Of a stretch of 64,000 nucleotides of DNA, positions 46,730 to 61,700 are shown piece by piece. Numbering within the stretch: position 1 is the first letter of the stretch; every line of letters begins with the position of its first letter. Source of the stretch: Taenia hydatigena (lineage: Eukaryota > Platyhelminthes > Cestoda > Cyclophyllidea > Taeniidae); assembly GCA_036345935.2 (NCBI GenBank), contig JADWOT020000003.1, positions 21,594,509-21,658,508 of the forward strand, in the 5' to 3' direction. The notes below the pieces were generated by a model. The model had not been told where the DNA came from. It saw only the letters and a list, made by a program, of their open reading frames with translations, and searched no databases. The position numbers and the translations under genes are program-made.

Positions 46730-49700
46730 GCTGCCACTGTCGTTCCCCATCACTGCTTCGGCGAGAGAAATGGCCTCAGCGGAGTGACGCACCGATGAGC
46801 TGTCGAAATCGTCCTGGAGTCGTTTGGGTGGCCCGTGGGGCCTACCGCCGCATCGTCATAGGTGGAGGAAGAGAAGAGGAGGGAGGGTGGGTACTAGCAA
46901 CGCTGGAATGAAGTTTAAAAGCTGCACTCATTTCCTTACACTTTTGTCCAGGTTAGCCGGGGATACACATGAGTGATGAATTGTGTGTAGTATCGATGTC
47001 TCATGATTCAATGGTAAAGTGGAGAGTTCATTTTTGGGACGCATTCACTGCTAGTCGCCGATCCTTCCTACTGGCTAGTTATAGACCTATTTTAAGATTT
47101 GCCTGACTCATAAAAGGGCCTTCAAGTTAACCCAAGTGCTCCACTTTAATAATCATCATTATCTGGGACTATTACGACGCGTAAAATCAAGGCAAGAGAA
47201 ACTGCCAGCAAACTTTTTATCGTTAGCCCAAATGACATAAGGTGCCTGTTACTGATAAGTTTGTGCGTCACTGCGACCACTGACAGTGCAGGATCTTAAA
47301 TTTCAGGAGGAAGCGAATCTCATTTCAATCGCTAGTACTGATGGAAACCCAACAGTGCAGTGACTTTCTATGTTTTAGAAATGATTAAATGACTATCATT
47401 TCGTTTAATATCACATAAGTTCACAACCCAAGTTACGGTCATCAAATAAGTCACCTATTCACACATTCACTCGTTCACTGCAATTCGACCTCTGCAACAA
47501 TGTCATTTGGCTCTGTTTATGCAACATACTGCTACTCTACAAGGTCTTTTGGGCACCTATGCTAAAACTACCTTGAAACTCATGCGTCCTATTTCATGGT
47601 CAAAAGTGATTCTAATGCTACATTACAATATTTTCGACTTTTCTGACTCCTTGGTGGAGGCCTACAGTGAAGTTGGAATCTGATGCGAAAAACGTAAAAT
47701 CTTGTGACGAATTGCCCCGCTGCAATCAACTAAGAGCAGGAATATGGATGTTAAGTCAAGAAAATATGAAAACTATTCCTTTCAAAATAGCCATCGCTAA
47801 ATCTGGCACCACTAAATGATGTGGGAAGCAGAAAGAAGTTCAAATAAACCACTGAACAGAGTCGGTAAGTTGAGCTCACCTACTAAATCGAGTTGGTCAT
47901 TCACCCCATCACTCACATACTCATTTACTCACTAATTATTGACAGAAAATAAACACGACTCAGGCTATAAAAGGCATTTCATCTGGTATAGAGTCCTGCC
48001 TTAAAAATGTAGGCGGCCAACCAAATATTAAACACTCACCTCTGTGACTGCAGACCAGTTATCTTGGCGGCATCAGACACGTCGGTGGAGGATGGGGCCA
48101 GAGGCAAGCTGCTGAGGGTCTGCTCAGGAAGACAAAAGGGCTGCTGAGATCTGTCGTAAATCGGATGGCGCGTGAGTAGCATAGGATTTCGTCTTCGAGA
48201 AAAGAGGAAGAGAAAACTAAAGATGAGTATTGCCTCATGACAGCGTACAAATGTACTGGGTGAACCATTGGTACCGAACCATTATAGATGACAAGGAGTA
48301 AAATCAAAATTAGACTGGTTTGGAATTTTGACCTTAACATGTCTAAATGGGTGAAGGGTAAGTGAATAGGAGTTAGCAAAAGAAATTACCATTTGAGTAA
48401 ACAAATCTTCTACCATCAATTGCCAAACGGAAGGTGAGCTCTTTTACCATAACTATTTGCGGCCCTATTCTTGCTTTTAGGACACTGAGACTCACATTCC
48501 GGATAAATAAGATGAAACATCAAAAGGCAGAATTTGCAATCTGTATGTGACCATACGAGAATATTTAAAACAAGAAAGTCGTCAACTTTATTTTCGCTTG
48601 GGAAAATCGGAAGCCAAAGTTCCCGAATGATATCAGCCGTTTTTAAGGGTCGGTACTAATTCTAATCTTACGGACAACTGCCACTTGACACAATAGAACA
48701 TCAAAACAGTTTAAATCAGATAAGAAAACAATTTGAATTTCGGTGACTACCAGTTTTTCTCGCCATTAGTGACGCAGAAAGACGTGGATTCAAGGAGAAA
48801 TAAAATTATCGGTTAAAAAAGGGGCTAAACCCGAGTCAACGGTGCCCTTCCAAGAAACTGCGAATAAGTAAGATGAGCAGCTAGACCAAGTTAAAATTAA
48901 AATAGAGAATTAAGGAGAAACAGTTGAGCTAAAGGGGTACAAAGCCGATTTGTATCCCAATCTCCTCAAATGCTCTTGTAAAAAGTGATCGGCATTAAGA
49001 GCGCACCGGCTAAAGAACATCTTGGAGCGGAAGTGATGCTTTGCAATGAGGGTTGTAAATTACATCAAAACACATCACTAGCATCGACATCGTGGGTGTC
49101 CTTGCCATGATGTAAATTGAACTTGTCAGCGTCACCTTGGTGTCACGGATACTTTCGATGCAATTGGCTACAGCAGCGAAGGGGGCGAATGCTAAATTTG
49201 ATGTGAATAAAAGTATCGATAATAATGGTTAAAGCAAGGTGGAACTGTTCAGTATTACGATCTATCACGCACCGACTCGTGATAGATGGCAATGAGTCGA
49301 ATTCTGCATTGTCGGCACAAAGCTGTGATTAAACCAGCCATGTTTCTGATCTGGTAGCCGTCAACACTTACAAGATTAAAGCAGTTTATGTGAACCTCAG
49401 GGTGACTCAGGCACTCCACAACCTTTAAATAGAGGCAGATGACAAATAGTGGTCATTAAAAATATGTTCCTCATGTATACTCCCGATGCGTAATTCGTGA
49501 AAAATAATGAGGTCGCAATAATAAACTTCAAGGTTTAAGCAGTAGAAAATCACTCAATATTCCAGCGAAGGACGCCACGGAAACAAGAATCAATTGAAGT
49601 GTGGAAGAGGCCTCAGCCTTAAATGATCGCTAAATAACAACTAATTTTCAGCATTTTGAGGTCTTGAGAGTTAGAAAGGACAGTTACTAAACTTTTGTAT

Positions 49701-52700
49701 CAAGGTGTGTATGACTATAAAAATCGGTTCTAGATATGAGGCAGTATCAACCTTACTGACCAATAAATAAGCGCCGCTCACACTTCCCAAACATGGATTT
49801 ACTTGACTTCTAAGATTGATCCAAAGGTTGGAGGAAAGTAGAAAGAGCGAAGGATAACCTACCTGACGGAAGGTTGACCACTGCTGAGGGTGCGAATGCG
49901 GCCGCCTCTGCGACCGTAACCGCTTGAGCCTTGGCGCGAGAGAGGCACGTAAGGAGTGTAGCTGAGATAGTTGGCTGAACGGGACACCCACTCAACCGTC
50001 GATGGAGGGGCAGCTATGGTGAAATCAGTGGTAGGAGTGGCACACTCAGAGGTCGAGGCTATTGTCGTCGCTATCGCCGTTACCCGATGTGCGGAAGAAC
50101 CGTCACTAAGCGCCGATGGTGAATTGGGCCCCAGATTGACGTAACTAAGAGGAAAGGTGAAGTCTCACTACCACTTTACCTAAGCGTGCTTCCAGTTTCT
50201 TAGCTATAGACCTACATATTAAATCGATTTACTGAGAACAAGTTAGATTTTATGGACTAAAGCATAAAAATTGTCATAATAGCTAGCGGCTACTTAACGG
50301 AGAACTTTAGCTTTGTGCTGAGAACGTGATAACTGCACTTTGAAGGAGAAAAAGTAAATTGACATTAGCATAATTTTTAAAGTGACTCGCGACATCGGGA
50401 CCAGAACACAAGTCTGCCGGACTCTAGTGTTAAATTGGGTGAAAGCTCTACCAGCTTACTATCGGGATGATGGGGGAGCAGGAGGAGGAGGGGAAGAGGC
50501 AGGTGGTGGTGAACTGCGACTTGGAGCCTCCGACGCTGCATCTGCAGATGTGAAGGAGGCGTGCTCGTGTCCTCCTGGAGGAGTAAACGCAAAACCCATG
50601 TAAGTGGTGAGAAAACTGCGTCCTAGTTTGGATTCTGTCCCAGTCCAGCCCAGTTCACTTAGCCGCAGAAAAACGCAGACAAATCAACCTGAGTGACGCG
50701 TTCAGCGTTTCCCACTGGTTGGAGAATCAAGAGACCAAGGACACTCATCACACACCATCACTCTCCTCAATAATGTGTACTGTTTTAGTGACTTCGCCCT
50801 TTTTCTCACGCCCATCTGTGGGAAGGACGAGAAACTACAAGCGGTTTCTAGGTTTCTAAACATCGGTTGTCTACCAAACCAAGCGATCTTTGAATGCACG
50901 GTGTAGTTAGTTTTTGGGTCCGCGTTCGCGTGCAGCTCAGGGATGCAAAATCAAAAGCCTCAGAAAATTCTCTAAAATTACATTAATTTCCAACCAACTG
51001 GTTGGATGGTTTAATGAAAAATGTTCGTCTAGACACATAGGTGGTTATTAATCTAGGACGACTAAACGACAGAGGGAATCCATTGTTAATTTGTTGTGAA
51101 CTTGGAAACGTTAATCTTTCAATATTTTAGCTATATACTGCGTTGTTCGACTATAAGAACCAATTAATCTGCAGGCAGTTGATCTTTCCGATTAATTGTT
51201 TACAAAAAATAAATTGCTCGGCATAAATTGTCCCTAATGTAATTTTCCAAATGTTCCCTTCCGTGTTGATGCAATCTCTCGTTTTGGGGAAGAGGCGCCA
51301 ACGAGTGGGATGAGGCTACAACGATAGATTAAAAAATCGCACATGCGGATATTTTGTGTTTACTAAATTATTAAATGTACGGAACTAAGCTGCAGCCAGT
51401 AGAATCAACGTTCCTTTTGAAATCGGTAGGTGAAGTTGCAAACTACCTGTCCGTCATCGTCAAAACCGGAGAAGTCAAATTTAATACTTTCCTAATCAGA
51501 CCTTCAAGTGATGCCAACCATCAAAACCTCGATGTGGACTCAGGCTAAAAAAATTCGGACGCCACATTTTTTATCTATTTAAAATGACTAATGCCAGCTT
51601 AGAAGTTGTGAAGAAGTCTAAAAGCTAAGGTGATCCCTGTCTACCATTGAAGTAACCAACAAGACATTTACTGAAAAACTTGCATAGGTTCAGTTATGAC
51701 TGTGAGATCGATTGGAAAAGCAATGTAGTGGCCGTGCGAAAGCATCACAATCAACACTTGCGCGATCAGCTAAAGGACTGATCAGCACACCAACTCCGCC
51801 ACAATAACAGCACTCAATCAATTCTCCTCCAAATAACAATTCAGGTTACATCTGACAGATATACGAAGTCGACTCCGTCTACATGGTTCTTTCAAATCAT
51901 CCAACCTCCAGGTTGTGGTTTTAAATGTATAGTCGGTAATTGGGATTAAATTGACCCTACAAATTGCGGTTGTTTTGAGAGACAAATATAGTACACCACT
52001 CGAACCATTTTTTAGCGCTTTGAGCATCTAATCAGCCGAAATAGTCTGTAGTCATAGCAATTGGCAGTAAAGTTCATACATCACCCGGGTATACACTAGC
52101 GTTGTTTTTTAGTCCGTTGAACCATCAGAAAAACCATCTACTCTACACAAATGTTAAATAAGAGCGCTTCAAGTATAGTGCGATTTTCACATTCAAAGAC
52201 GGCGATTTATTAAGGATAATTTAGTGAATCTAAGCAACTTTACCAGCAATCATTTGGCTCGTAAAATCGGCAAAGCCTCATATTTAGAATCATACAAAAA
52301 AATCATACGATCCCACGTATCTACGCAGAAAGATTGCAATACATTAGACAAGACCTGTAGGGGATTATTGCATTAATGCAGGCAATTTCAAAAGCAAGCA
52401 AAAATGTGATCCAACGTGTTCTAAACGTCAAGACGGACCATTTTACCGAGTTTTAGGCCAAGTCTTAGAGTTTAAATGGACGACAACAAAATTAGCGCAC
52501 CAGAAGTGGCCAAATTATCAACATCATCATCGTCGTCCCGTTCAGAGAATGAGCCAGAACAGAAGGTCCCAGCGGAGGCAAGTGAGGAGAGGGGCCCAAT
52601 GGTGGCAGCCTTAAGAGCGGCCTCTCGAATCTCATCACGGGATGAGTAGAGCCGACCAGTGCGCGGTTTTTCACCCGTTGCTGCGGCGTCCCACGGAACG

Positions 52701-55700
52701 CTACAAGTCACACCTACCAGTGGTGACCGGCGCATTTCGCGCTGCCACTGTTGGCTCCGAACACTGCCACAGTAGCGACACTCTGAAGAGGCACGAGCGC
52801 AGGACGCTGTCGCCTGAATACCTGAAGAAGAGTAAAAAATTTAGAATGCATGATCGAAATAACAAAGTGTTAACAAGAACGAACTTTTCGACAAGCATGA
52901 TGGTCACATGGACGTTACGTGTTATAAGTTACGAATCGTTGAGGTGAGCGGTCAAATGGGAGCTGGATGACCAAGGTACCGGTAGAAAGGGTGAGATCAG
53001 AGTGCCGTCCTATTAAGGCCGAGGACACTACTGAGTATCTTGCTGACACGGGCATTGTCACTGGCTCGACGTTATAATGCAACCTTAAACACTAAGGCAA
53101 CATGACGAACAGTATTCATATTTAAGGATCTTTAAGAAGTTTATACCAGAAGTAGTAAGTGAGAATGTTGGGCTGGTTACAGGTGGTTGATATGATGATA
53201 AAGCAGACAGCGCATAGGAGAGATGGGCAAGGTTAATAAGGGTGGAATAGCTTTTGGTGTTGATTAAGATCCATCTGCCGAGGAGTGTGGGTTAAAGAAA
53301 ATTGCAATGACATTTGAAACAAAGAATATTAATGGTTTTTGTTAAGCTGCGTTTCGCTTGTAACTGAACTTGTGAACTCAAAAATGATGTGAAAAGCCAA
53401 CGCACAAATTGTACCAATATCCAACGGTCACCTGTAATTTGCATTGAACGGCTTTGGGCATTAATAAATTCACTTTATTCAGGCAACGCCTTGACTAAAA
53501 GCCGTAATGAGGCAAATCTTCATCCATTGAAGCTGATTACTAGCCGATGTGTCATTGCTTAAATTTGGGAATTAACACGTATTTGACATGTGGGAGGTGC
53601 CTCGTGCCAGGATAATTAAGAGGAAGCGTTCACAGCTCTCTTTTGGAACAAACGAGATTATTAATGGGGTGGTAAAGGGTATAGCAACTACGATCTACCA
53701 TGTAATAGCTCAAGAATATTTAGGGAAGACATGGGGCGTGCCATATTCTATTCTACTCATTTCAACTGGATCAGATTGGAAAATCGTCACTCCGCTTGAA
53801 ATGCTATAACCTTTGAATCTCATCAGAAGGTTGAAATTTCACCTTAAGGTTAACAAAGGGATAAGATAAAGGAATGAAGGCTAACATTAACGAATTTAAT
53901 TGCTGTCAGCAGTTGGCAGCAGGGAACTAGACGCCATGACTTACTCAGGGCTAGGAATAAATCTAATTTTATTACGCCTTTTTTTTGGATTCTTTCAAAT
54001 GGGATTAATGAAGAAAATTGCAGCTACAATGTTGAAGACACCGAAAAGTCTACACAAGACATTCGATTAAAAAAACTTATTAATGCGAAACCACGGGGCC
54101 ATAAGGCTACTGATGCAGCAACAGTTATATCTGGCAGGCTAGCGAGTAAATTGAGTCGATAGTGGACCTTTTCCTTTCTTGCAGCGCATTCAAATGGACA
54201 AAAAGATGTTCCCTACATAAAAATCTAACGAGTGAAAATTGAGTTCTGAAGAGCCAAACTCCTCTCGATCAATTGGAATATTTTTAGCGCATGGAGTTGA
54301 TATGCAACTGAGTTTCAGTACTACTCGTGAACACAAGACAGGCGTGGGTAGAAATAAATTGAGAAAAAAGTAACATAATCTTAATTACCAAGAGCAATCA
54401 ATCAAGTCGCTCGTAAAATCTACGCCAGTAAGAAATGGCAAGCAGGAAATAGGAGGAGAATGAACCTGCAAAACAGAAGATTATCAATGCCAGCTAATCA
54501 AACTACTCTCATTTCCGCAGATCACATAGGGGAGCTGTAGGAAACTAAGATTCTGTCTGATCGCAACAAATAATCAAAAAATGAAGATAGATCACAAATG
54601 ACCCTGTAGGTATCTAATTTCGGATCCGGTCTTGATCAAGGAAAACGAGCGTTTCATTTCATACAATTTAGCCCACTTGCACCTCAGAAGTACATAGCAG
54701 AAAAAGCAAATTTTAAGATCAACAAGCCCAACTTCTCAAAGTCGTAAACAACAACAATAAGAGACATATTGAGGGGAAGTAGAGAACTGACCTCGAGAAG
54801 AGGATGAGGCGGAGAGCATACAGGGGGAGTGGCTAAGAGAGGTGGACCAGCTGTTGGACAGTCGCGGACGCGTGGAACGATTTGGCGCCGCTGACGTTGA
54901 GCTCGGGGAAGACAGTGGATACAGTGGAAGTGATGGTGAGGTGGCGCCGTTCCTATTACTGCCGACGGTGACAGTGGTGATGGCAGCACTGTGTTCTTCG
55001 TCTATTGCCTCCGTATCCAATTCCAGCTTTGTCTCATCCGCTGTGGAGTGAGGAAGGTTGTCCAGTGGTAGAGGAGATAGAGCAACCATAGCGGAGGTTT
55101 GTTGGTCGGTTCTAAAAAGAGCGGGAGGGTAATTAATCACATTCTAGAATGGAACGATAAGATAGTGGGATAGCCTCAAGCTTCTCTTTGCGGCAGTCAT
55201 GATCATGGCAGTTAGATAAAACTCATGGGAACCAGTAACGTGAGATATTGCAAGAAATGAAACAGCTGAGAGTGAGGAAGCAAGAGTTTAAGATTTCTAA
55301 TGAAATATTTCAGCTATCTAGCTAAATCTGGGACAAGTGAATGAATATTCTTACTTGAAATCATGTCCTCATACGCAAGTCGTAGTGATAATTGGCAGCT
55401 TTATCTGGATGTCTAGGTGTTAGTTCCAATAAAAATGGATCAAAACAAGTGGATGCGAAAACCCTTTAATCTCAGATGGTCTCTTGTACGCTGCCAAGGT
55501 TCGAGGAAGCATAGACACATACAAAACCACATGACGAAATAATGAAACAAATAGCTTAAAATGTCGGTGATAAATGGTAAATATGAACATCACATGCCAT
55601 AATGTGGGTGTTTCAGTCAACTGGAGTAGCGTTTTTTTCAGCGAAGAAAGATCAACTTCAAATTGGGGATGTATTGCTAGAATCATGGCGATATTAATTC

Positions 55701-58700
55701 TACACTTCCAAAATTTTAGAGTCAAAAGAACGTACAGTAATACAGAAAATGGAAACATTAGAGGTAATCGTGTAAGCCTGAGCTCTTGTTTACCTGATGA
55801 TCCAAATAGCAATTTCAGATGTTGCATGCACTAACGAGCGTACAAGGCAGCCTATCCGGCTGCGAATAGTCGGTGGGACAGTCGCGGCTGGATTACTTAC
55901 TACAGCATGAGGTTCACAGGCTAAGGGCGGCATAGAGGCCCTGAACAGCATACAAACAGTTTGGTTTCCAGCCCTAATATTGGAAGCTTAGCCAAATGAA
56001 GGAAAGGGACTGGTGCACGCCAAACCAGAGTACAGTCTCAGGCGCCTATTCGGGTAACGGGAGGCACAACTCGCACGCCAGTCACTACCGCTGCTCACTT
56101 CAAGAGAATCGATAAGTCGAGTTGTGATGGTGGCCATAGAGTGCGAACCGTGAAAGTGCAATTGCATTGTTCAAACACGTGCACCTCACTTGCGAATGGA
56201 GCACAAGCTGAGTTCAGTGGTGAGGAATGAGCCAGGGCAAACCAAAAACCACGAACGACTTGGGCAACCAAAATGAACCCTTCATCAAAATGCGACCCCC
56301 GCATTCGCTAACCACAAGCACTACGTCCTCCAGGCATTTGACCTTCATTCAAGTGCCATTTCAAACTTCACCAAACAGCAAAAGAGGCACTGAAAATGAG
56401 GACAGGGCTTAAGCGCGTCACGTAACTGCTCCCGTCTGGCTTTCGTCGTCAAATGAGATTTCACTCTATGAGCGGGTGAGATGGAAAAGCGTTCTGTTAT
56501 ACGATAGGTAAGGCGGATAAAGTCCCCTAGTCTAATGTGCTTAGCATGAATACGATTTCCCAACTCTGTGAGCCGTTCGTCAGTGTCGGTATGTTTGATG
56601 AGGTGCTTCAATCACGACCTTGGAAGACGAAGAATTAAGTTCTGATCCGAATACAGAATGCATAAGAAAAGTTTTGAATCGGTAGCAGGATAAAATGTCA
56701 GAGGAGCAGATAAAAATCAGGGAAGGGAACACAAAATGAAACCAGCTTTTTGGAATGAATGGAGGACGTATCAACTCCTGTGATGTATCGCCAAAATATA
56801 TACTTTTGAAAGCTTCCCTTGCTTACAACATCAAGGTCACAGAGGCAGTTCAGCGACCCTGTACGGGAATCGCAACAGAATAGACCCTGGACCTAGGCCA
56901 ATTCACAGTAAAAATTCTCCATGGTCCTAGACATTTAATGATCCACGAAAGCATTTAATTCAACAATCTGGCGGCAACAAAAAACCCACGTGTAGCAAAA
57001 TGAGGGAATTCGATGCTGACACGGCAAATCTTGGTCAGTTCACTAGGTGAATGCCAACAGGAACCCTCATTGTCTCACAAATTGGAGGCAGCAGTAAACG
57101 CATAGTTCAATTCCAGGTAAAGGCAGAACCTGGAATGATGTTAGAAAAGTAGGATCATCTTGCTTAACATGATGAAGTTGCAAGATCCCGCTGACACGAT
57201 GAACACTGTTGAAGCTTTAGCAGAAATTATAATTTTATGCCTCTACAGTATGAACGAAAGTTGGCTCAAATCATTTTCAAGGACTCAGTGCTGGAAGGAA
57301 ATCCCACTCTTAGGCTTATCGGCCCTACGCACATTAGGGTCAATCAACATTTAGTCAACATCAAATTACTTATTTATGGCCCATTTATAGCCACTTTAAG
57401 TATCTGTTGACTGAAACAGAGAGTCAAATACTCTATCATGTTGACGACCTCATTTCTTTTCTGTAACACATTTTTGACCCAGGAAACATTATAGCTGAAT
57501 GGAACGGGTGTGCTGATCAGGATGTAACACGCAGCTAGTCAAGTGTAGCATGGTGCTCGCCAAATTCGAAAATTGAAATCGACCGAGTAATTCCCATCAC
57601 AAGTTCTCATAACTTAAGGTCTTCGTTTTTTTGGTCAAAGCAATTTACAGAGGGATTAGAGTTTGTGTTAGCCATTCCAAAACAACACCAGCCCGTCGTT
57701 TCAACGACAGCTCCATCACCATAGAACTCGGTCGAACGGATAAGGGGCCCAACCCTTCCTTTTTGAATATGTTGACAGAACAACCACTGGATGGATACTC
57801 GTCGAGGAAATTAATAACTAATCGTACCATGCATCGAGATGACAAGTAGATTCACTTTTACATGATGTACGACAACAAAACAATCAATGCATAATGTCAT
57901 AATTCTTCAAGTTTATGTTCGCGATTTAGGGATTTCATTGACTTAACAACGAGAGGTTGGCAATAGCCACTACCAACAACACGAGTCTGCGAAGTTTCAA
58001 CTTCTTACCTCAGTTGAACGTCATTAATACTTGGCGTTTTCTTTGTCGGCTCAAAAGATAAGTGGTCGCACATAGGCATGCTGGGAAAGATATTTATGGT
58101 TCGAACGTAACTCCTCTTTTAATTTTTTTTGACTAATTCCAATTATGCCATAAACCAGGGGTAGTTAGTGTCTTATCAGACCAGGGAACACTTGAGTTGC
58201 AATTGGCAGCGTTCGTCTGAGATGCTAACAGAGGGTGCTAGCAACGACCCAAATTTCATTGGCCCGATAGTTAATTCCTTTCTTCTACGGACGATTGAAG
58301 GCATAAAGTTAAAAGCCCTCCCTCTCAAAAGGGGAATAGGTTTCCAGTGTAGAATCAGGTAAAATGCAACTTTGGCAGATCTCGGCGGCTGGTGAAATTC
58401 CCTGATCCGATTTTAATTGAGATGCTTGCAGAATCAAGACTCCACCATTTGGGCAGCATACTTTTTCAGCCACGCCCAAAACCTTGCAGCCCTTCTTCAC
58501 ACTAAGATTAAATATCCATCACCATCGGCATGGCCTACTATACCTTTGGACAAGACAATGGCCTCTGCTCTTACAGCTTTAAACTCCCACTTTAACAACC
58601 ACAATAAGGTGGGTCTAGACCTGTCCACGTCTGATCATCAAAAAGCTAACTGATAGCTAAGGTGAAACCTTTGTCTGAGAATTAACCCCATTGTCCAGAC

Positions 58701-61700
58701 ATCAAGTGTCGATTCCCATCGTCATTGTCGTGATTACGCAAGCCGATGCATAGGTGAACTCTTAAGTCCTGCAAATAATTGACAGCAGCGATTAAATGTA
58801 TTTTCACGAGCGCAGGTAACTCTCAAGCGAACAACTGAAATGGTAAGTAATATTACCTTAAATGAACCACTTAAAATTATGGTTTTCGGTTTTTCCGTTT
58901 CACCTCAATAAGATAGCCCTTAAACATAAGATTTTGCCTCATTTTTCTAGGTTCCAGCTGCAAGTTGTCATTTTCACGAATTTGGGCTGAATTTTTGGCT
59001 AATGAACAAACTGGCAGGTAGGCAAATGTATTAATTTGAAGAGAGAATTGGATGATGAGGTAGCCTTCAAGGAAGGGGTTCAAACATACAACATAGATCA
59101 CAAAACTTTCTAAAGCGGAACCACTGCCGGACTTTAGAACGCATCCACGCCTAAGTCGCAGTAGTTCAGAGTTTAAGCCTTGACTTCCCCAAATAACCGC
59201 TTCCACCGATCTGGAAATTAATGAGTAATTAGAGAATTCAGGCATGTTATTCGATTACACAGCAGTCGTCCCGAATGCAAGTTAACGCTCAGTGAGTCGT
59301 AACTTCGATTATGGAAATGTGTATGAGTTGTCTCATACATCGATAAACGAAATTCAGTAGCAAAAGAATAGGTGGCAAACACCTGTGAATTTGAAGTAAA
59401 GCTGCACGCAGATTATGTCATCTGCGGTTTCAACCTCTCGACCCACCCATTACGCGTGTGTTAATTCACCCAACAAAACTAGCTAGTGAACACCGGTAAG
59501 GCGCAGAGACCTTGTTTGCCGACTTGTCCCTTTTCTACCCCACTCTTTTTAGCGTCCCCACGCGCTCCCACTACATTGTTGATACTGGTGGCGAATGCGC
59601 GCGTGCTGTTTCCCATGTGGGTGCCACGCTGACTCAGTACCATCGTTCGGCCGTAACACAATCACCGTCTCACCATCCTGCCCGTGAGGGGGAAACGCGG
59701 GAAAAGGGGAGCAATGACAGATCACCTGCCCAAGTGATCGATGCGTTCACCTACCCGGTATTGCTGCTGGTGTACGCTTGGTAGCTGAAGCATTCCGCCA
59801 ATATGTGATGACGATGGTGGTTGTGGTTATTGTGAACCGTAGACACCTAAAAAGTTAACAAATAAGGTGGGAAATGAATATGAGGAAAGAGTTGACTTAC
59901 GTTAGAATAACTGCGGTGGAGTGCGTAGCCATCCTGCTGTCGGCCCTTGTGAAGTTGTCCAGTTAACAAGACTGGCTGGTCGGTGGGGTGACTCAGGAAG
60001 CGCATGCGAGTTCGATACGAGACCCTGGCAAGGGAGAGCGGGTAAGACATTATTGTCGTCTACGAGCCAAACATTAGTCTGGCGACACAGGGGAAGGCGA
60101 CTAAATATGCGAATCAAGCGAACATTCCAGTCACCACTTACTACACTGCGATAAAATATTTGCAAACAAAGGCGGTGACTACTTCAAAATTTGTCAAGGA
60201 CAAAGATAAAACGTCTCACTTTTCGATTAAGCAGAGAATCGGCAGTTAAAGCTTTTCAGATTGAGTTCTTACTATGCAGAAATAATGCGAACTACAAAAT
60301 AAGATCTCTTTTTAAACTGGTGATAATACCTCTTCAAAGGGGGAGGATCTCAGGGCCTAAGTAGGAAGAGGCCAGAAGTAAGCATTAAATACGAACTCCA
60401 GTAGCTAATAATGCGTTGTATTAAAATAACTGGGCATGTCCATCATCTTGCAGCAAAAGGAGAGCGAAGGTGCCTGACAGTGGGCAGGAGTAGTTGAAAC
60501 GGAAAATATTAAGCTGTTTGCACTCATGATCATTGAATTAAGACGTTAATGTAGCTGATGTATGCAAGCAAACAGCTAGACAGTCTATTCTATATCCAGA
60601 AATGGAATATTTTTAAGCATCACTGGTTGATGAAAAAAAACACCGAAAGCAATGTACGGGTCAGGAACTATTCGATGTGATAGACCATGATAAGGAGCAC
60701 GAAGCGATAAACCGATAATTGAGAGCAGAGAAGTAAAGGCTCTGACTTTTGAAACTTCTAGGTGTTTTTAAAAGTGAATTTAATTTAATCCGAACCAACA
60801 CCGTTCTGACGAATTATTAGTGACTCGGTTGGTAAGGACGACGAACTAAATCAACTATAATTTTCGGAAAGAGCAATGTTACTGCAAGGTCTATAATCTG
60901 GACTAAACTTGGATGGTATAAACAGAGATATTTACTTATGAAAAAGGATCCGATTGCGTTGATTGGAAGATATTGGTGATGAACCAATGATTTTCCTGTC
61001 AAATCACTGGAAACTGTGCAAGCATTCCAGTTATTCTTGACAAAGCTATTGAAGCTATATTCAACATTCTTAGACCCTGTTATGCTTTCTGTGATTAGTT
61101 CGAAAGCCCATTAAGGTAAAACATTATGACACGGACTTCACTTCAGAGATTTCAATCAGGCTGATCAAATGTGGCTACATCTCTGACCCAGCTGAGTAAG
61201 ACAATAAACAGGTACGCGAAATGGAAGATCATTTCCCCTTACGTATCTTTACAGAAATCAGATTAAGTTCTGGCTAGTAAACTAGCCACCTGAAAAAAGT
61301 GCGGACCCTAGACGGAAAGTGGAGAAAACACCTTGATGATACATTTCTCTCACGGGCTCCTGTTGATCTCTAATGCGGCAATGTACACGAGTTTACGATA
61401 TGTTCCTCATTTCGAGGGCTAAAAGGACAGCCAAGTGGCTAAAATTGACATCCAAGACAAAGCTACCTTACATTTTGGAACAGAAATCAGAACACAGAAC
61501 TTTGCAATTTACATCGCGAAAGCAAATTTACACTCATCTCGCTCACGCAAAATAGGGAGAGAGAGTGCATCCGTGAGGAAAAAAAAGTGCTAAAATTAAG
61601 GTATTTATTCTGTTTCCAACAAAATACCCCCCAGAGGCTTGGTACAATTAAATCAGCTTGAAAACAAGAACTTATGTCATGAAAGTGTTTTCAATTTTAG

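Noticed and set aside
54842..55051. Plus-strand frame opposite the 54792-55111 exon
   Set aside because: Antisense to an exon with good splice sites and phase continuity on the minus strand.
56227..56611. Overlapping frames on both strands in a somewhat GC-rich stretch
   Set aside because: No motif recognised and no splice context; probably old repeat sequence.
58877..59245. 122-codon minus-strand frame with an upstream acceptor (TTTCCAG)
   Set aside because: The frame set by the acceptor has no usable donor, and the longest frame does not fit the phases of neighbouring exons.
59674..59750. Minus-strand exon candidate with correct entry phase after the 59901 exon
   Set aside because: Joining it directly to the 55111 exon creates a TGA codon, so it was left out of the gene model and mentioned only as a possibility.
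59512..59784. 90-codon plus-strand frame in a CpG-rich segment
   Set aside because: No domain, no plausible splice partners on the plus strand. The same segment may instead hold a minus-strand exon of the docking protein.
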